Source: Psettodes erumei
Lineage: Eukaryota; Chordata; Actinopteri; Pleuronectiformes; Psettodidae
DNA length: 64,000 nt
Assembly: GCA_016785225.1 (NCBI GenBank)
Contig: JAFBJZ010000660.1
Span: 4,153,001-4,217,000, forward strand
Reading direction: 5' to 3'
The notes under the pieces were generated by a model. The model was not told where the DNA came from. It saw only the letters and a list, made by a program, of their open reading frames with translations, and ran no database searches. The first letter of the stretch is position 1. The number at the start of each line of letters is the position of its first letter. The position numbers and the translations under genes were made by a program. Shown piece after piece: positions 41,201 to 54,600 of the stretch.

Positions 41201-44200
41201 ACATCGCCGTCGTGAGCAAGGTTTCTTTAGAGTGCAGAGCGCTGCATTGTTACGTGATTGCAGCACAGCTGGAGTGATCATGGTAACGCTTGTATAATCA
41301 GTTTCCGGCGAGTCCCAACTCATAATGACTGGGAAATGATGAATGAAGTAACAAAAGCCTTTCACAAATATTCATATTTGTTTGAAGTTAGGTTTATCAC
41401 CTTATGATGTGTCAGTCTAAGGGCCCAAGAGGTAGCTTTCCATCTGCTGTGATTTTAAGTCTTGGATTTGCAACCTTGTTACAGCAGTATAAGGTCTGTT
41501 TTCATAAGAAAAATCATACAGGCTCAAATTCTGTATTAAGGAAAAGTGTCATCCTTTACATATAGAGTTGCACTATGTATGCAGCCTACTTTCCCTTCCT
41601 GTGTCCTGTATTTATGTATGTGACATAAATAAGTAATAATAAAAAAATCTGCAGTGCTTTGGCCTAAGACGGATGGTGCTGAAGTGCTGCATGTTATCAG
41701 GCAGGGTACTTGCAATATTATTTCATTTACCTGTTAAAATGTCATTCTCCCATTGTATATTGAGAAGTCCCGAGTTATGTAATGCTATCATGCTGTGATG
41801 TGATGCCTTACCATAGAGTTAAATGCCATGTATTCCTGTATGAGGAACCCCAGCAGTTACTCCCTCTCCAGTGTGACTAACTCATCTTCTAAGTAGCTAT
41901 GTATTTTCTGTTGACATCCTACTTTCCTCATCTTCTGTTCTCTACTCTGATTGTTTTGGGTCCATTGTCTTAACTTCCTTTGATTTGGCCGCTGTGTGTG
42001 TGTGTGTGTGTGTGTCCATGTCCTCCTTTCTCCCCTCCCCATATGTCGCCTTTTCGGTGGTAAGCCGAGGGAGCGTGATTTTCTGAAGACATTGCGGTTG
42101 GTGAGTGGGACAGAAGCATGTGCAGTTGAGCAGCATGGAGACACGGTGGATGATGATAAGGGGGTACGTGTGGCTCGCCCCCTCCACCCCCTTGTAACAA
42201 ACTAATGCAGAGCGTGCTGTGGCCAGTTAACTGAAGTCTAGAAACCAATCGCACCATCCCACTGTATGATTGGTAGTCTTAATGGATGCAGTAGATATTG
42301 TATTTTCCTTTTTGTTAAATTTGTGATTTCTATGGAGCATTACGTTTCCTAATGCCACTTCTTTTGATCAAGAACTTATGTCAGAAACTGTTTTTACACG
42401 ACAATATTGATGACGCAGAGAAATGTGCACATGATCCCAAAGACCCAGGCAGCTTCCTGCTCAAATTTTCTTTTAAACATACAAAGACAAAAGAGAGGAA
42501 ATGTGAGATTTGGCACAATGACCTCACAAAGAATTTAAAAAATGTAATAAATTATAAAGGAAATGTTTTATATCTTCTTATCCATTTCATTAGCTTTGCA
42601 CATCATTGAGGCATTAAATCAAGGCTGTCCAAACTGATTATGAGGACATTTTTCACCTGCTGTTTCTTTTGAGTATTTTTGCTGCTTTGAAGCCTCAATA
42701 AGGCCTCAGAGGTGAATGAGATTCACTGAATGATAGAAACGGGTGTATTAAATGCTGCTGCTTTGCTACCGAGATGTGCAGGATTCATCTTCTTCTGTTA
42801 TCAGCATAGAGATATGGCTGCATGCAGCGCAAGTCTTTTGCTGCTGCTGCTGCTGCATCTTGGTTTTGAGTGCATTTTCCATTTCATTACCTCATGCTGT
42901 GGCCCCTGACTCTCCATGTTCATTTGCCACAAGAGATCATATAACGCAACATTTGAAAATTCATTATAGCAACGAGCACTGAATGCAAATGTGTTTTAAT
43001 GGCATTTTTGGCTGTCAGAGTGAGTCATAGATCAAGTTAGGTTACTTAAAACTGTTATGACTTGAGCATGTTAAAATTTGTAGAGGAGCAAATGTTGGAA
43101 AATGTTCTAGGATGGCACATTATGTGTACATTGTGCACAGATTTTGAGTGGACTTGCAGGAATGACTACTCTTGCTGTGAGTAGATTTCTTTTGTTCTTA
43201 GTATTTACCCCACCAGATCAATGGGTAAGAGCCGAGAAGCATGTCCCATGTCCTCTGTGCTACTAATCATTTTGGTTATTTGCCCTGTGATGTTAAGAAA
43301 GCTTAATTACCATGCACAGCTCCTCTTCCCTCTTTATGTCCACAGCCTCGGGAGAGAGGGAGGATGCGCTTCCACAGACTCCAGAACGTCCAAATAGCAC
43401 TGGATTATTTGAAGAGGCGGCAGGTGAGAATCAATCCAAGCGTATGAGTGTGTAAATGCTTGTGCTGTCACACTTCTGACTGACGACTGGAAAACATTTG
43501 AGCCAGCGTTATCGTAAACCTTTCCAAGTTGAGACCGCTGTGCGAACTGCGGGTAATCAGCTCGCTGTCAGATGTGAGACAAACCAACAATTTACAGTGA
43601 TTTAATAGAGATAAAGACATTTTTCTTTCTTCACAGTGGAAGTCTTGACACAGAATAGTGAATTATATAAAAGGTTACAGCTGAATATGACACATTACTT
43701 CATCAGTTCATGTGTGCATCTAAAGTTGCATCAAATGGTGACATTATTTTCAGTTCATTTGCCACTCTGAGTAATAGCCTCATTCAAGGAGCTGATAGCA
43801 GCGTTAAAGGAGCACTGACTACAAATCCCATCAAAAAGACTTGATTGCCCTCCCCTCCCCCGCCACAGTCGGGACACGATGAAGAACACAGCCTGGCTGA
43901 GCTGTAGCCAGATGTGACGTAAGGTTTGAGACAAAGGATTCATAGACGGTCACAAATGAGTTGTTCTATTGCTTTGGCTCCAGCATACACCAGACACACA
44001 TCCACAGTCACTCTGAAAGACTGAGAAAGAGAACTAAACCTCCTCAAATCTCCCCCCGCAGCTGAAAGATCACAGTTATTAAGGGTGATCAGGCTGCCAC
44101 TGGAAGAATAAATGAATCATCTCTAATCATCTCGACATTAAACCGTGTTCAGACCTCTACTTTTCCTTTCATGGTTTACTTTTAGGGTCTCATTAAACAC

Positions 44201-45630
44201 ATAATTTTTCTTTCTGATATGTGGTAGATAAAGTGGCCCTGGCAGCTTTATGGCATTTAATTTGGAGTAAACAGCCCTCTCAGTCACCTCAGTCCAACAC
44301 AGTGAGTCCTGTGGCAGTGTTGTAATATAATGGCTATTGTGCCACCTTGTGGTGCTTTTAAAACAACAGGCATATGAGGTGGCATTGGCACAGCACAGTT
44401 AAAGTTCATATTTATTGTTAAATACACCACACAAATATGGAGGTAAATACCTTCATTTATGAACTCATGAGCAGGTTATAGAAACTGTAAATATGCATGT
44501 TTTGACCATATGTTTCTTGTCCTCAGGTCAAACTTGTAAATATCAGGAATGATGACATCACGGATGGCAACCCGAAACTGACCCTGGGATTGATCTGGAC
44601 CATAATTCTGCACTTTCAGGTCAGTGTGGTCATTTTATGGTTTAGGAATAGGATTTTACTGTAACAGCCATGTAATTAAGATCGTGTTACCCGGATAACA
44701 AATGAGTACTTTCATTTCCTTTTCATTAGTACACTAATCATGGCTGTTAATTTTGCACTTGTGTAAACCTCTACATCCCTTACAGTACTTAACTATTGCA
44801 TATTTGAGGCATTTTAAATTAGAGGATTTTAGTCGTTCTTCAAAGGTATTTGTAGGCAAAAGAAAACCTTCACGATACCTGTTATGGACCTACATTATAG
44901 CCTTTCAAATGGCCTCCAAACTGATGCTTTTAAAATGAGTTCACGCCCAGAAAATCAATGTTTCTTCTTTTGACCAGAAGGTGTCGAAGTTGTGCAACAT
45001 ACATCATGCATAATGTTGTAATTGCCTTCCTACTTCTTTAGGATTACAGCGAAATCTATTGTATGATGTCAGTGTTTACTTGGCTTACTTAATGTTTTAT
45101 CCAGTTCAAGCTGTAACTTGACAAGTGAACTTCAGGTAGCTCAGAGTAGCTGAGACATCTTGGTATTCCTAAAAGAAAAGTACTTTATACTTGTAATTCA
45201 TTATTTCTTAAAACCTACATAGTCTGCAGTACAAAACTCGTGATGGGTCTTTGTGTTCACGAGGTTTAGTTTATGTGTCTCCCTGAATGTTCTCCAAAAA
45301 TGTTCCCTCTGGCGATGCTCATCATTTTATTGCTGAAGCGACACAAATCATGTATGTCAAGTATGTTCGTCCATGTGCGCACGTGTCCAGGCGTCCAAAA
45401 ACCTTTTTTTGAAAGACTTTTCACTCCTTAAACTACCACTCACTCGTACTCTCCCCTCTCTCTGACCATCTCTCAGTAGATTATTAATATCTTTGGCACA
45501 TGCTGCATGACCCAGTAATGGTTAGTAAAAAGAATATTGCAATCGACTTAGAGCTCTGATTGAAATGGTAATGAGTCATTTCATTTTAGAACAAGAATGT
45601 GTCTGTTTGTCTAATGCCCTCAGTGAAATG

Positions 45631-45663
<33 letters not shown>

Positions 45664-48600
45664 GGGGGGGGGGTGGCTAATATAATTTTTGTGGACTCAA
45701 GCACGCTGACAGGTAGCGTTGGTTGATGCTGCCAACACCTGCTGCTGTCAGTCTCACGCAAGCCCTTGAGCAGTCGATTCAGCAGCGACGGGCCTGTTTC
45801 CTCTTGATTTGGAAATGTAGCGGGGCACTCCAGGAGAAAATACTGAGCATCCGTCACTGTATACACCTTTCGCTTTATTACATAAGCGTGGCTTTGCATT
45901 TGTGCTCTTATATAACTGGCTAGGCCTAAAATCTCAGGGTGCAAGTGCAAGGGGATCAGGTAAGTGCTAGTTAGCTATGTTAGGGTGTTAGAGGTGTTCT
46001 TAAAGATAGACAGCTGCTCTGCCGCCCTGAATCGCAGCAACGTCAGAAAATTGCATTGCCACTGCGGTTTAATGTGCAGGGGTATCTGTCAATGAGATTC
46101 TTCTTCTCACATGTACTGACAGGGTTCTTGTGCAGTTCCTCATAGTTTGGTTTATTGTTGAACTTTTGGATTTCAAACACTACCCATTGTTCGATCATGC
46201 CTGAACAGATAAGAAGTTGATTTCATGGCACAAAGCTGCCACTATTGTATTCTCCACAAGCTGGACCACACTGTGCTCTCACCTGGGACATGGTGTTGAG
46301 AACGCTTTGTTCTGTCACTTACATTACACAAACACATGGGATTCATTCATGTAATTCATGTCTTGTTATTTGTCATTGAAAAAACAGCATCAATCTTATT
46401 GAATAAGATCAACCACCTTTTTACTGAAATACAACATGTACAAGCATAATCCAAAGCTGCAGTTATACCAGTAATTGACAGTTTGACCCATGGCCTTAAA
46501 TAGAATCAAGAGTTTGAGCTGTGTTGTCTGTCAGGTGACTTTGACCTTCTTCATTGACATTCAAATATTGTAAGCTCACAGTGACAGTTATTTTTAGCTG
46601 AGCTGTGTGGTGGCATTAGATTTACTCTTTCACGTGCCACTCGTTTTTCTTTTTGTCCTGCAAAAGGTGTCGATGGATTCCTCTGCCGTGGGCTTGTTCC
46701 ACACGCTGTCAGGCAGGGTTGTCCTTTAATTGTTGTATCTATGCGGTGAACTTGCGAGTCAGAGAATTTGCCCCCTCGTGAACTGCGGCGGCGGTGATCT
46801 GTTCAGATAACAGCATTTGTCCAAACCATTGGACTTAAGCCCGACCTCTGGCCTTTGTACGTGGCTTGATTAATGAGCAAAGTGAAAAGCACTTTGTTGT
46901 CGGATTTGCCTCTGCCTCTGCTTCTGCTGCTCTGTTTTTCAAAGCCCTTCTGAAGGGCACGGGATTCTGTCTGGTTCACGCGGCCAAACTTGCTGAGCCA
47001 GAATTTCTCACAGCATAATAGGCTGCCATCGGCTGGCATCCTGTTGCAGTTTAAACCTCGTCCTCCCTTCACCCCACATCACAGACACAAATGTTAGGAA
47101 ATCCAAGAGGTGACGTGTACATATTTACAGTCTCGACGAAGCCGGCTCGCCAGCCCCAAACAGGTCTGCCCACAAGCCTTTTTCGTCCTTGCTCAGCTGA
47201 CGGCCGCACAAGCACGTGGGCACACGTCAGTGTGTGCATTTATGGTGTTTGCGCTGGATTAGCAAAGCCAGAGAAATGTTTCAAAGGTCAGAAAGGATTC
47301 CAGTGTCAGAGGAGCGACCCGAGAGAGAGCGAGCGAGAAAGAAATGCAGTGAGAGTGAGAGAGAGAGACAGGGAGAGCGGCTGACCAGATCTCAGCTGTG
47401 AGTCTCTGAGTCAACGGAAGGAAAAAGCCAACTCTGCTCTGAGGGAAGTGAAGGTTTACGTCTGGCTGCCAGATTGTTCGTTGCTCATCGTGTGCTCCTT
47501 GTACGGCGTGAGAATGGATTTCTCTCAGTGGGATAGCGGCTCTTCCAGTCGAGAGGACCTCATTGGATACACTGCCTGAAAGCAACTCTGACACTGTCAA
47601 TGGGGAAAAGACTGCAATACAGCCAAGCATGGGAAACATCTGCGGCTGCGTTCGAGGCCCGAAAGAGGAATGCTATGTTGACCCCAAGAAAGCTCCACTG
47701 GACTCTGGATCTAAAGAGCGCAGAGGCCGACGCTATTTTCAAAGGAAAAAGAGGAAGTCGGCGGAATTTCAGCCTGCTGGGTCTCTCAGGAGTCCTGGTG
47801 ATGAAGCCATTGCAAGCGGGGACATCTTTGGAAACGTAGAGTTTCAGGGTGCCCCAGGCGGGAGCACAGAGGAGAACCAGGAATCGCTGGATAAACCGCT
47901 GGAGGTGGAGAAACAACTGTCCAGGCAAGGTAGCATCAGCAAGGGTGTCTATGTTGGAGAGGTACCAGTGTTAATCCTCAGAGATCCTCGGGGCAAGCGG
48001 TTAGCATACAGGTTGGGAAGGTTTCCCACAGAGCAGGCAGACGGCGGTGGAAGCAGCTCCGCCGTCGACGGAAAGCTCCGTTGCCTCAGCGCAACGTCCA
48101 GGGGCATCACAGCCAAGGATGGTCTGCTGGTGAAGAAGCTGCTGCAGCGCCAGCTGAGGAGGGCTGTCAGCTTTGGAGCAGTGGAGCACACGCTGCGGAC
48201 TCTGGGGGGTCACGAAAGACCCGGGAGTGAGGAAACATTCGCCAAGATTATATGGGGCTCCCAAGCGCACAGGAGGAGGAGGAGACGGCGGTCCTACACC
48301 TGCTCTGGTTACGCAGAGCGCTCTCCATCTCCTGCCAAACGCGTTTCCACCCAACGCGAGGTAAACCGAGAACACGTTAATTATAGCTGTTAGGCGTGTG
48401 TTTCATGATTCATGATTGGATTAATAAGGGGTTTGACTGGGGGTGTAATGTAATTTGAACATTGCAAGGGTGGTGTTTATGTCACGGTAGTAAAGCACTT
48501 AAAAAAATGAAAATGAAATTAAAATATATGCTAAATTCAAGCGGTTCTTCCTTTTGGTCAACTTCTTTACTTATGACCTTATTTTATGCTGTAGAGCTGA

Positions 48601-51600
48601 GCATTGGATCATCACTGTGGTGCTTTCAGCCATTATCGTGCGCACATTAACTCAGAAAAACATGCGTCATAACACCTCACCTGTCGAATTTTGTAAAATA
48701 GCACTTTGGCTGCATAGGTTTTTAACTGGTCAGGCTTTGGTTTTGTTGAGTACATGCAGAGCACAAACCACTTGTGTTAATTATTTTAATAAGCCACCTC
48801 CCTAGCTGCTTGTGTTTGATGTTAGTAAGAGTTCTTTTTTTCATACACTAATAGCCGCCAGACTTTGTATGAAAACACGCACATTATAAAATCTGCTGAG
48901 TATACAACGATCGTCAGCCTATTAGGATCGTGGTGCCATGATGACTGGAGTAAGTCAGGCTCAGGCGGTTCATCCCATGTTCAGGGAGCCTGAGTTTCCA
49001 CCAGTTGTGGAATTTGTTGTAATTTCAGTTGTGATTTTAGGGTTCCAGCTGGATGGATTAAAGAAACTAAATCAAGCTTGTGTTTGTGGCTGTGGGTCTG
49101 TAAATCCACTGTCATGAAATGGCGTTGGAAGTTACAGGATCTGGACAGCTTGGGGTGTGTTTCTGTGTGTGTGTGTGTGTATATGGGGAGGTCCTTTTGT
49201 TTGGCTCTTTCTTAAGGATGGTATTATTTTTTTGTGCCTGGGTAAATGTTGTCTGAGCTGTGTGCTGTAGAGCTGCAAAGATTAGTCGGTGAATGAACTG
49301 GTAGATTGAAAGAAAACTCAGTGGCAATCATTTTGATGAGCGATCAGTCATTTCCATCTTGTCTTTACGTCCCATGGTCCTCTGGTAAACTTTATGTGAA
49401 ACAGTTTCTTTCAATCTTGGTTTTTGCTCAAGTCCTGCAGTTAAGTCAAGTTTTATGTCATCTGGAAAGCAGAAACAAACTTTTCAAGGTGGCAAAACAA
49501 GAAGGCTTACAAAGGCTCGAATCAGTATCACTGAACCTGTGTCTGCCTGAGATGTCATAAATGATCCTGATACCTGTGCCAAGACTACAGTGGAACTCAA
49601 CCGCTTTTACGTGGCGCTGATTGTGTTACTCTTCATCTGTGTCCTATGCTGTTAAACCGTTAGGTAATTTATTACATGGCTCTATCTTGATCTTCTACTT
49701 CTAGCCTGCTGACATTTTCCATGTGTCCAAGTACGAGCGGGGCTGTTCACGAGCTCGATAAGGAACCTCGGATTCTTATCAAATCTAGTTTACATTATTC
49801 ATGCGAATATCCTCTGTACAGTTCATATGAACTTTGTGAGACTTAACGTTGAGTCATAGAGGTGTTGAGTTAACACAGTCTTTTTTATTACAGCTGTAAT
49901 CTTCGCTTACTTTTGCTGTTATTGTTTCGTTTCCTGCACATCTTGTTTCATATATTTTCAAATAGTCATCACAGGTGCATTATCTGTGTCTTGCTGTGCT
50001 CCCTTAACTCCACATTTCAAGTCGGTAATTTTTAAACACCTTTTTTTCCCTCTTCTCTCTGTGACAGATCTCGGAGATCCATGTCACAGGGGAGTCCGAG
50101 GACATGACAGCCAAGGAGAGGCTGCTGCTCTGGTCCAAGCAGATAACAGATGGCTATGTGGGCGTACGATGTGAAAACTTTACAACCTCGTGGAGGGACG
50201 GGAGGTTGTTTAATGCCATCATTCATAAATACAGGTACTGTAACTCCACTGTTTTGCAGAGCAGTTGAGTTAAATTTTCGATGGGTCCTGATTTTGTTTT
50301 TATTATTTCAGCTCTAATACCGTGTCCTTCTGTTGCAGGCCCGACCTGGTTGACATGAGCCGTGTTTCGACACAGACCAACCGATCCAATCTAGAGCAGG
50401 CATTTTGTGTAGCTGAACAGCTGGGGGTGGCCAGGCTGCTGGACCCCGAGGGTGAGACCCATGCACACTGTTATGTTGGATTTTGGAGTGAAGCTTGGAT
50501 TTTGGCTTAGTATAGCACATGTGTTGCAATTCTGATTTTTTTTTTAACTTCCTTCATCAGACGTAGATGTTCAGTCCCCTGATGAAAAATCAGTCATCAC
50601 GTACGTCTCGACACTGTACGACGCCTTCCCCAAAGTACCCGATGGCGTCGACGGAATCAGTCCTAATGTAAGTAGCTGGCGTCGGTCCACCAGTGACTCC
50701 ATCCAATCCAGCTTAAAGTGCTGGAAAGTGTTTTATTGCTGATAGTTCTTTTTTGCCCGGAACAGGATGTGGATATCAAATGGGTGGAGTATCAGAACAT
50801 GATCAAATACCTCAGCCAGTGGATCAAACACAATGTGGCCGTAATGTCAGATAGATCATTCCCCAACAACCCTGCGGAACTCAAGGTATCGTACCACAGC
50901 AAATAAACACCATTTCATGGATTTTAGACATCACTGTCAGCCATTCATTTACTGTATGAGCTGAACCTTCAGCTGTCTCATTTCGTGCTTAGGTAATTAT
51001 AATGTCTGAAAGGTGAAAGGTAACTCTGTGCTTCAAATAGCTTATATGCTGCAACTGAGACTTAAAGTGATATTGATGGAGATGAGAGAGAGCGATAGTA
51101 TCCTTTCGCTGTAAGACATCAATAGCTTTCAATAGTGAAGTCACTTTTATGCAGCTGATTGAAAGGCAAGTAGAGGATATGGCGAAATATTGAATATCTG
51201 TTCTAATGCTTTGTGGTACAAGAGTGGAAAAAACTCAGTGTCATCTCTGCTTTCTTGTACAGGCACTTTATTCACAGTATCTGCAGTTTAAAGAACAGGA
51301 AATCCCGCTGAAAGAGAACGAGAAGACAAAGATCAAAAATCTGTACACAATGCTCGAGGTATGCCAATGCGAAAACAGCAGAGTGTTGAAAGGCTTTGAG
51401 TTCACACTGTGGCCCTTGTGAGCCTCACACACTGCAACAACAGCAACAAATCTTTGTATGTGGTTTGTGCGTGTGTGTGTGTGGCAGATGTGGATCGAGT
51501 TTGGACGTATTCAGTTACCCCAGGGTCATCACCCCAACGATGTGGAGAAGGAATGGGGCAAACTGATTGTTGCCATGCTGGAAAGAGAGAAGAGCCTGAG

Positions 51601-54600
51601 GCCGGAGGTGGAAAGGTATGCAGAGGCACTCTCACCTCGCACATTCACTTTTCATTTGGCTTACCCTGTCATACTGTGATCGAACAGCTAATCTTTATTG
51701 TCTTTTTATCGTCATATGTTGGGGTACGTGCCTGTGAAAGTTCACACTTTAACTAATGCAATTTAAGAGACAGGCAGTTGGTTTAATATGACAAAATGTG
51801 TGTGTGTGAGTGAGGCCACACCCTGGGATCTAATAACGTGCTACTTTTTCTCAGTGAAAGATGCATAGATTAAGGAGCAATGATGCTGCATGAGTCAGCA
51901 TAACATATTCTGAGGCTGGTGTCGAGAGAGTGCTCCAGTGTCACATTGCAGGCTCACTAATCTCTCTGCTGACACCAGATGCTGGAGATTAGTGTTGTAT
52001 GACAGTGTGATTTCCTTATTAAGGTAGAAATCCCCTCACTGAAGCGTTGCACTTTATGATATGGTTTATATCAACATATTTATGAGGTGTTGGTGTTTTT
52101 ACTGCAGCCACAGTTTGCACATGAAAAGCTGTCAACAGATGATTTGCAAAATAGTCAGAAAATAAATGAATCTCCAGTGATAAAATAGATAGAAAAAAGT
52201 CAAGTGCATTTAATGTTCTGCATTTCAGGACCAAAATCATGATTGATGTTAGCAACATGAATACAGTTGATGGATTTCATGTCATAGTGAGCTTGAGTCA
52301 AGAATTTTCTCATATATTATACGGTGAGTGCTTTCTTATGGCAAGCTCAGTCAAGTTCCTGAACCCTGGTCTGGTGTTTTGTTTCCATCGGTGTCTGCTT
52401 GCAAAGTAAATCTTGTTTCTATGGTAACCCAGATGTCGTCTTAGGGGCTTGGAAATTCTGTTAACAATACTTTAGACAAGTTTATTCCTCTGTTCCTGCC
52501 TTCACCATCAATGAATACATCACGTTTAAAGCATTAATTCTGGGTGTGGTGAAAACAGACAGAAACAGCAATTACAGCAGTTTGGCGGTGCTTGAAACAG
52601 TCTCGGATCTTATGAAGGTGTACTGTCTCAACCTGCTGTTAAATTTTTATCCCCTGAAGGGCAGCATATTATTTCAGGGTGGGATTCATTTTACACGCTC
52701 CTCACCCAGTCGTGAGGATATAAATATGAGGTGGATGAGAGTCGTTCCATCAGTTGCAAATGCTCGCAGTCGAGGCTGGGATCCATACAGAGGGATGGGT
52801 AGGATGAGAAACAGTGGTTGTTTGAGAGGCTGGGGGTGGCGATAGCTGTTTACCTTGAGAAATAAGATGGCCTATTTGAGCGGGTTCTCGTCTGTTAGCA
52901 ACAGCAGCTTCACCAGCTTTGACTCCGGCGACACGGTCCATGTCGAACCGCTGCAAATTAACAGCTCAGTCTTTCTCAATAACAGCATTGTCTATGGATC
53001 CAGGTGAGGCTACAGTGTGCGTGCTTGGCTTTTGTGTAGTTTTTTAAAATTTTATTTAAGTGGTAAGGTATAAAATAACTTCAGTGCCATCATTTTGTCT
53101 AATCTTTTTTTTTTAAGGCTTGAGATGTTGCAACAGATCGCTAACAGGGTCCAGCGGGACTGTGTTAACGGAGAGGACAAGCTTGCGTTGGCACGAACAG
53201 CCCTACAATCCGTAAGTTTTGTGCAAGCTTTGTTTGACTTTATGTAAGTTATGACAAAATAGCACTCAGTGTGTGTCCTTTTCTTGAGTTTTTCAGTCTC
53301 TTTTCTTTTACTTTTATTTTCTTCTCTAAGGATGCAAAACGTCTTGAGTCTGGAATACAGTTCCTACATGAAGCTGAGATTGCTGGCTACTTGTTAGAGT
53401 GTGAGAATATCCTAAGACAACAAGTGGTCGACATCCAAATTCTCCTGGACGGGAAATTCCCCTTTGCAGATCAACTAGTCCAAAGGTACAAAGTAGAACC
53501 CCCCCCTGCACAAATAACACCCTGAATTTTCTCATACATTAAGATAACTCGTATTGTTGCATTTTTTTACAATACAGGGTTTCAAAACTTCGGGACGACC
53601 TTCTGACCTTGAGAGCTGAATGTTCGTCTGTGTACAGCAAAGGTCGAACCCTGACGACAGAACAAACAAAAATGATGATCTCAGGCATCACGCAGAGCCT
53701 GAACTCTGGCTTCTCCCAGAACATCAGCTCAAACCTTACACCAGCCCTTACTCCTGCACTCACTCCAGGGGGGTTAGGGACCCCTGGGTCCACATTTACC
53801 TCTAGCCTTACACCGGGCCTTACCCCCGCCTTGACCCCCGGCTTGCAGCCCATGGGCGGTGGCGGCGGCATGGACCCTGGCAGCCTCAGGCATTTGAAAC
53901 ACATGCAGATCCGCAAGCCATTACTGAAATCCTCCCTGGCAGATCCCAACATGACAGAGGAGGAGGTCAACATGAAATATGTTCAGGACCTCCTGAACTG
54001 GGTGGAAGAGATGCAGGTGAGCCGTCATCAGCCATCAGTTTCTCTAAAATGTATCCTACTGCAGCTGTGGTTGAACGCACATAAACAAGGCAGCACATTG
54101 GAATTTGTTTTCTCCTTTTTGTTTTAAAGGTCCAGCTGGACCGTTCAGAGTGGGGATCTGATTTGCCGAGTGTGGAAATGCATTTGGAGAATCACAAAAG
54201 TGTACACAGAGCCATTGAGGAATTTCAAATAAGTCTTAAAGATGCCAAGCTGAGTGAAGTAAGGACTTTGGAGTTGCTCTTTGTCTTATAATCTTAGTGG
54301 AAGCAATAATAGATCAATAATAATAATAATAACAACTATCTATAATCAGAATTATAATGTGAATATAATGTTGATAATGTTTTTGATTTGTATTTTAGAT
54401 TCAGATGACCATTCCCTTGAAGCTGACTTATTCAGACAAACTTAACAAACTGGAAAAGCAATATGAAAGACTGTTGGTAAGTTATCTGTTGAGCTCAACT
54501 GTCATAATCTAAAATGTGTGCTGTTACCTGTTTATGTGCCTTTTATAGCCTGAATATATGTGTTCTTGTTTATCGCAGAGCTGTTCAAGAGAGCGGCAAA

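Larger units (their letters stand above)
44620..50067 (+). other. dst intron between CH1 and CH2, hosting the isoform 3 first exon
   Basis: 5.4 kb. Apart from the exon at 47629-48360 I find no supported coding sequence. It contains a GT/poly-G tract at 45633-45673, a GA-rich stretch at 47324-47378 and a GT tract at 49155-49180. Confidence 0.6.

Noticed and set aside
44058..44085. Acceptor-like ccccccgcag in the intron after the second CH1 exon
   Set aside because: The frame that follows (LKDHSY) stops at once and no donor is present.
47563..47628. In-frame upstream extension of the MGNICGC exon
   Set aside because: The extension begins with TTG, not ATG. The ATG at 47629 has a strong context and produces the known myristoylation-type start.
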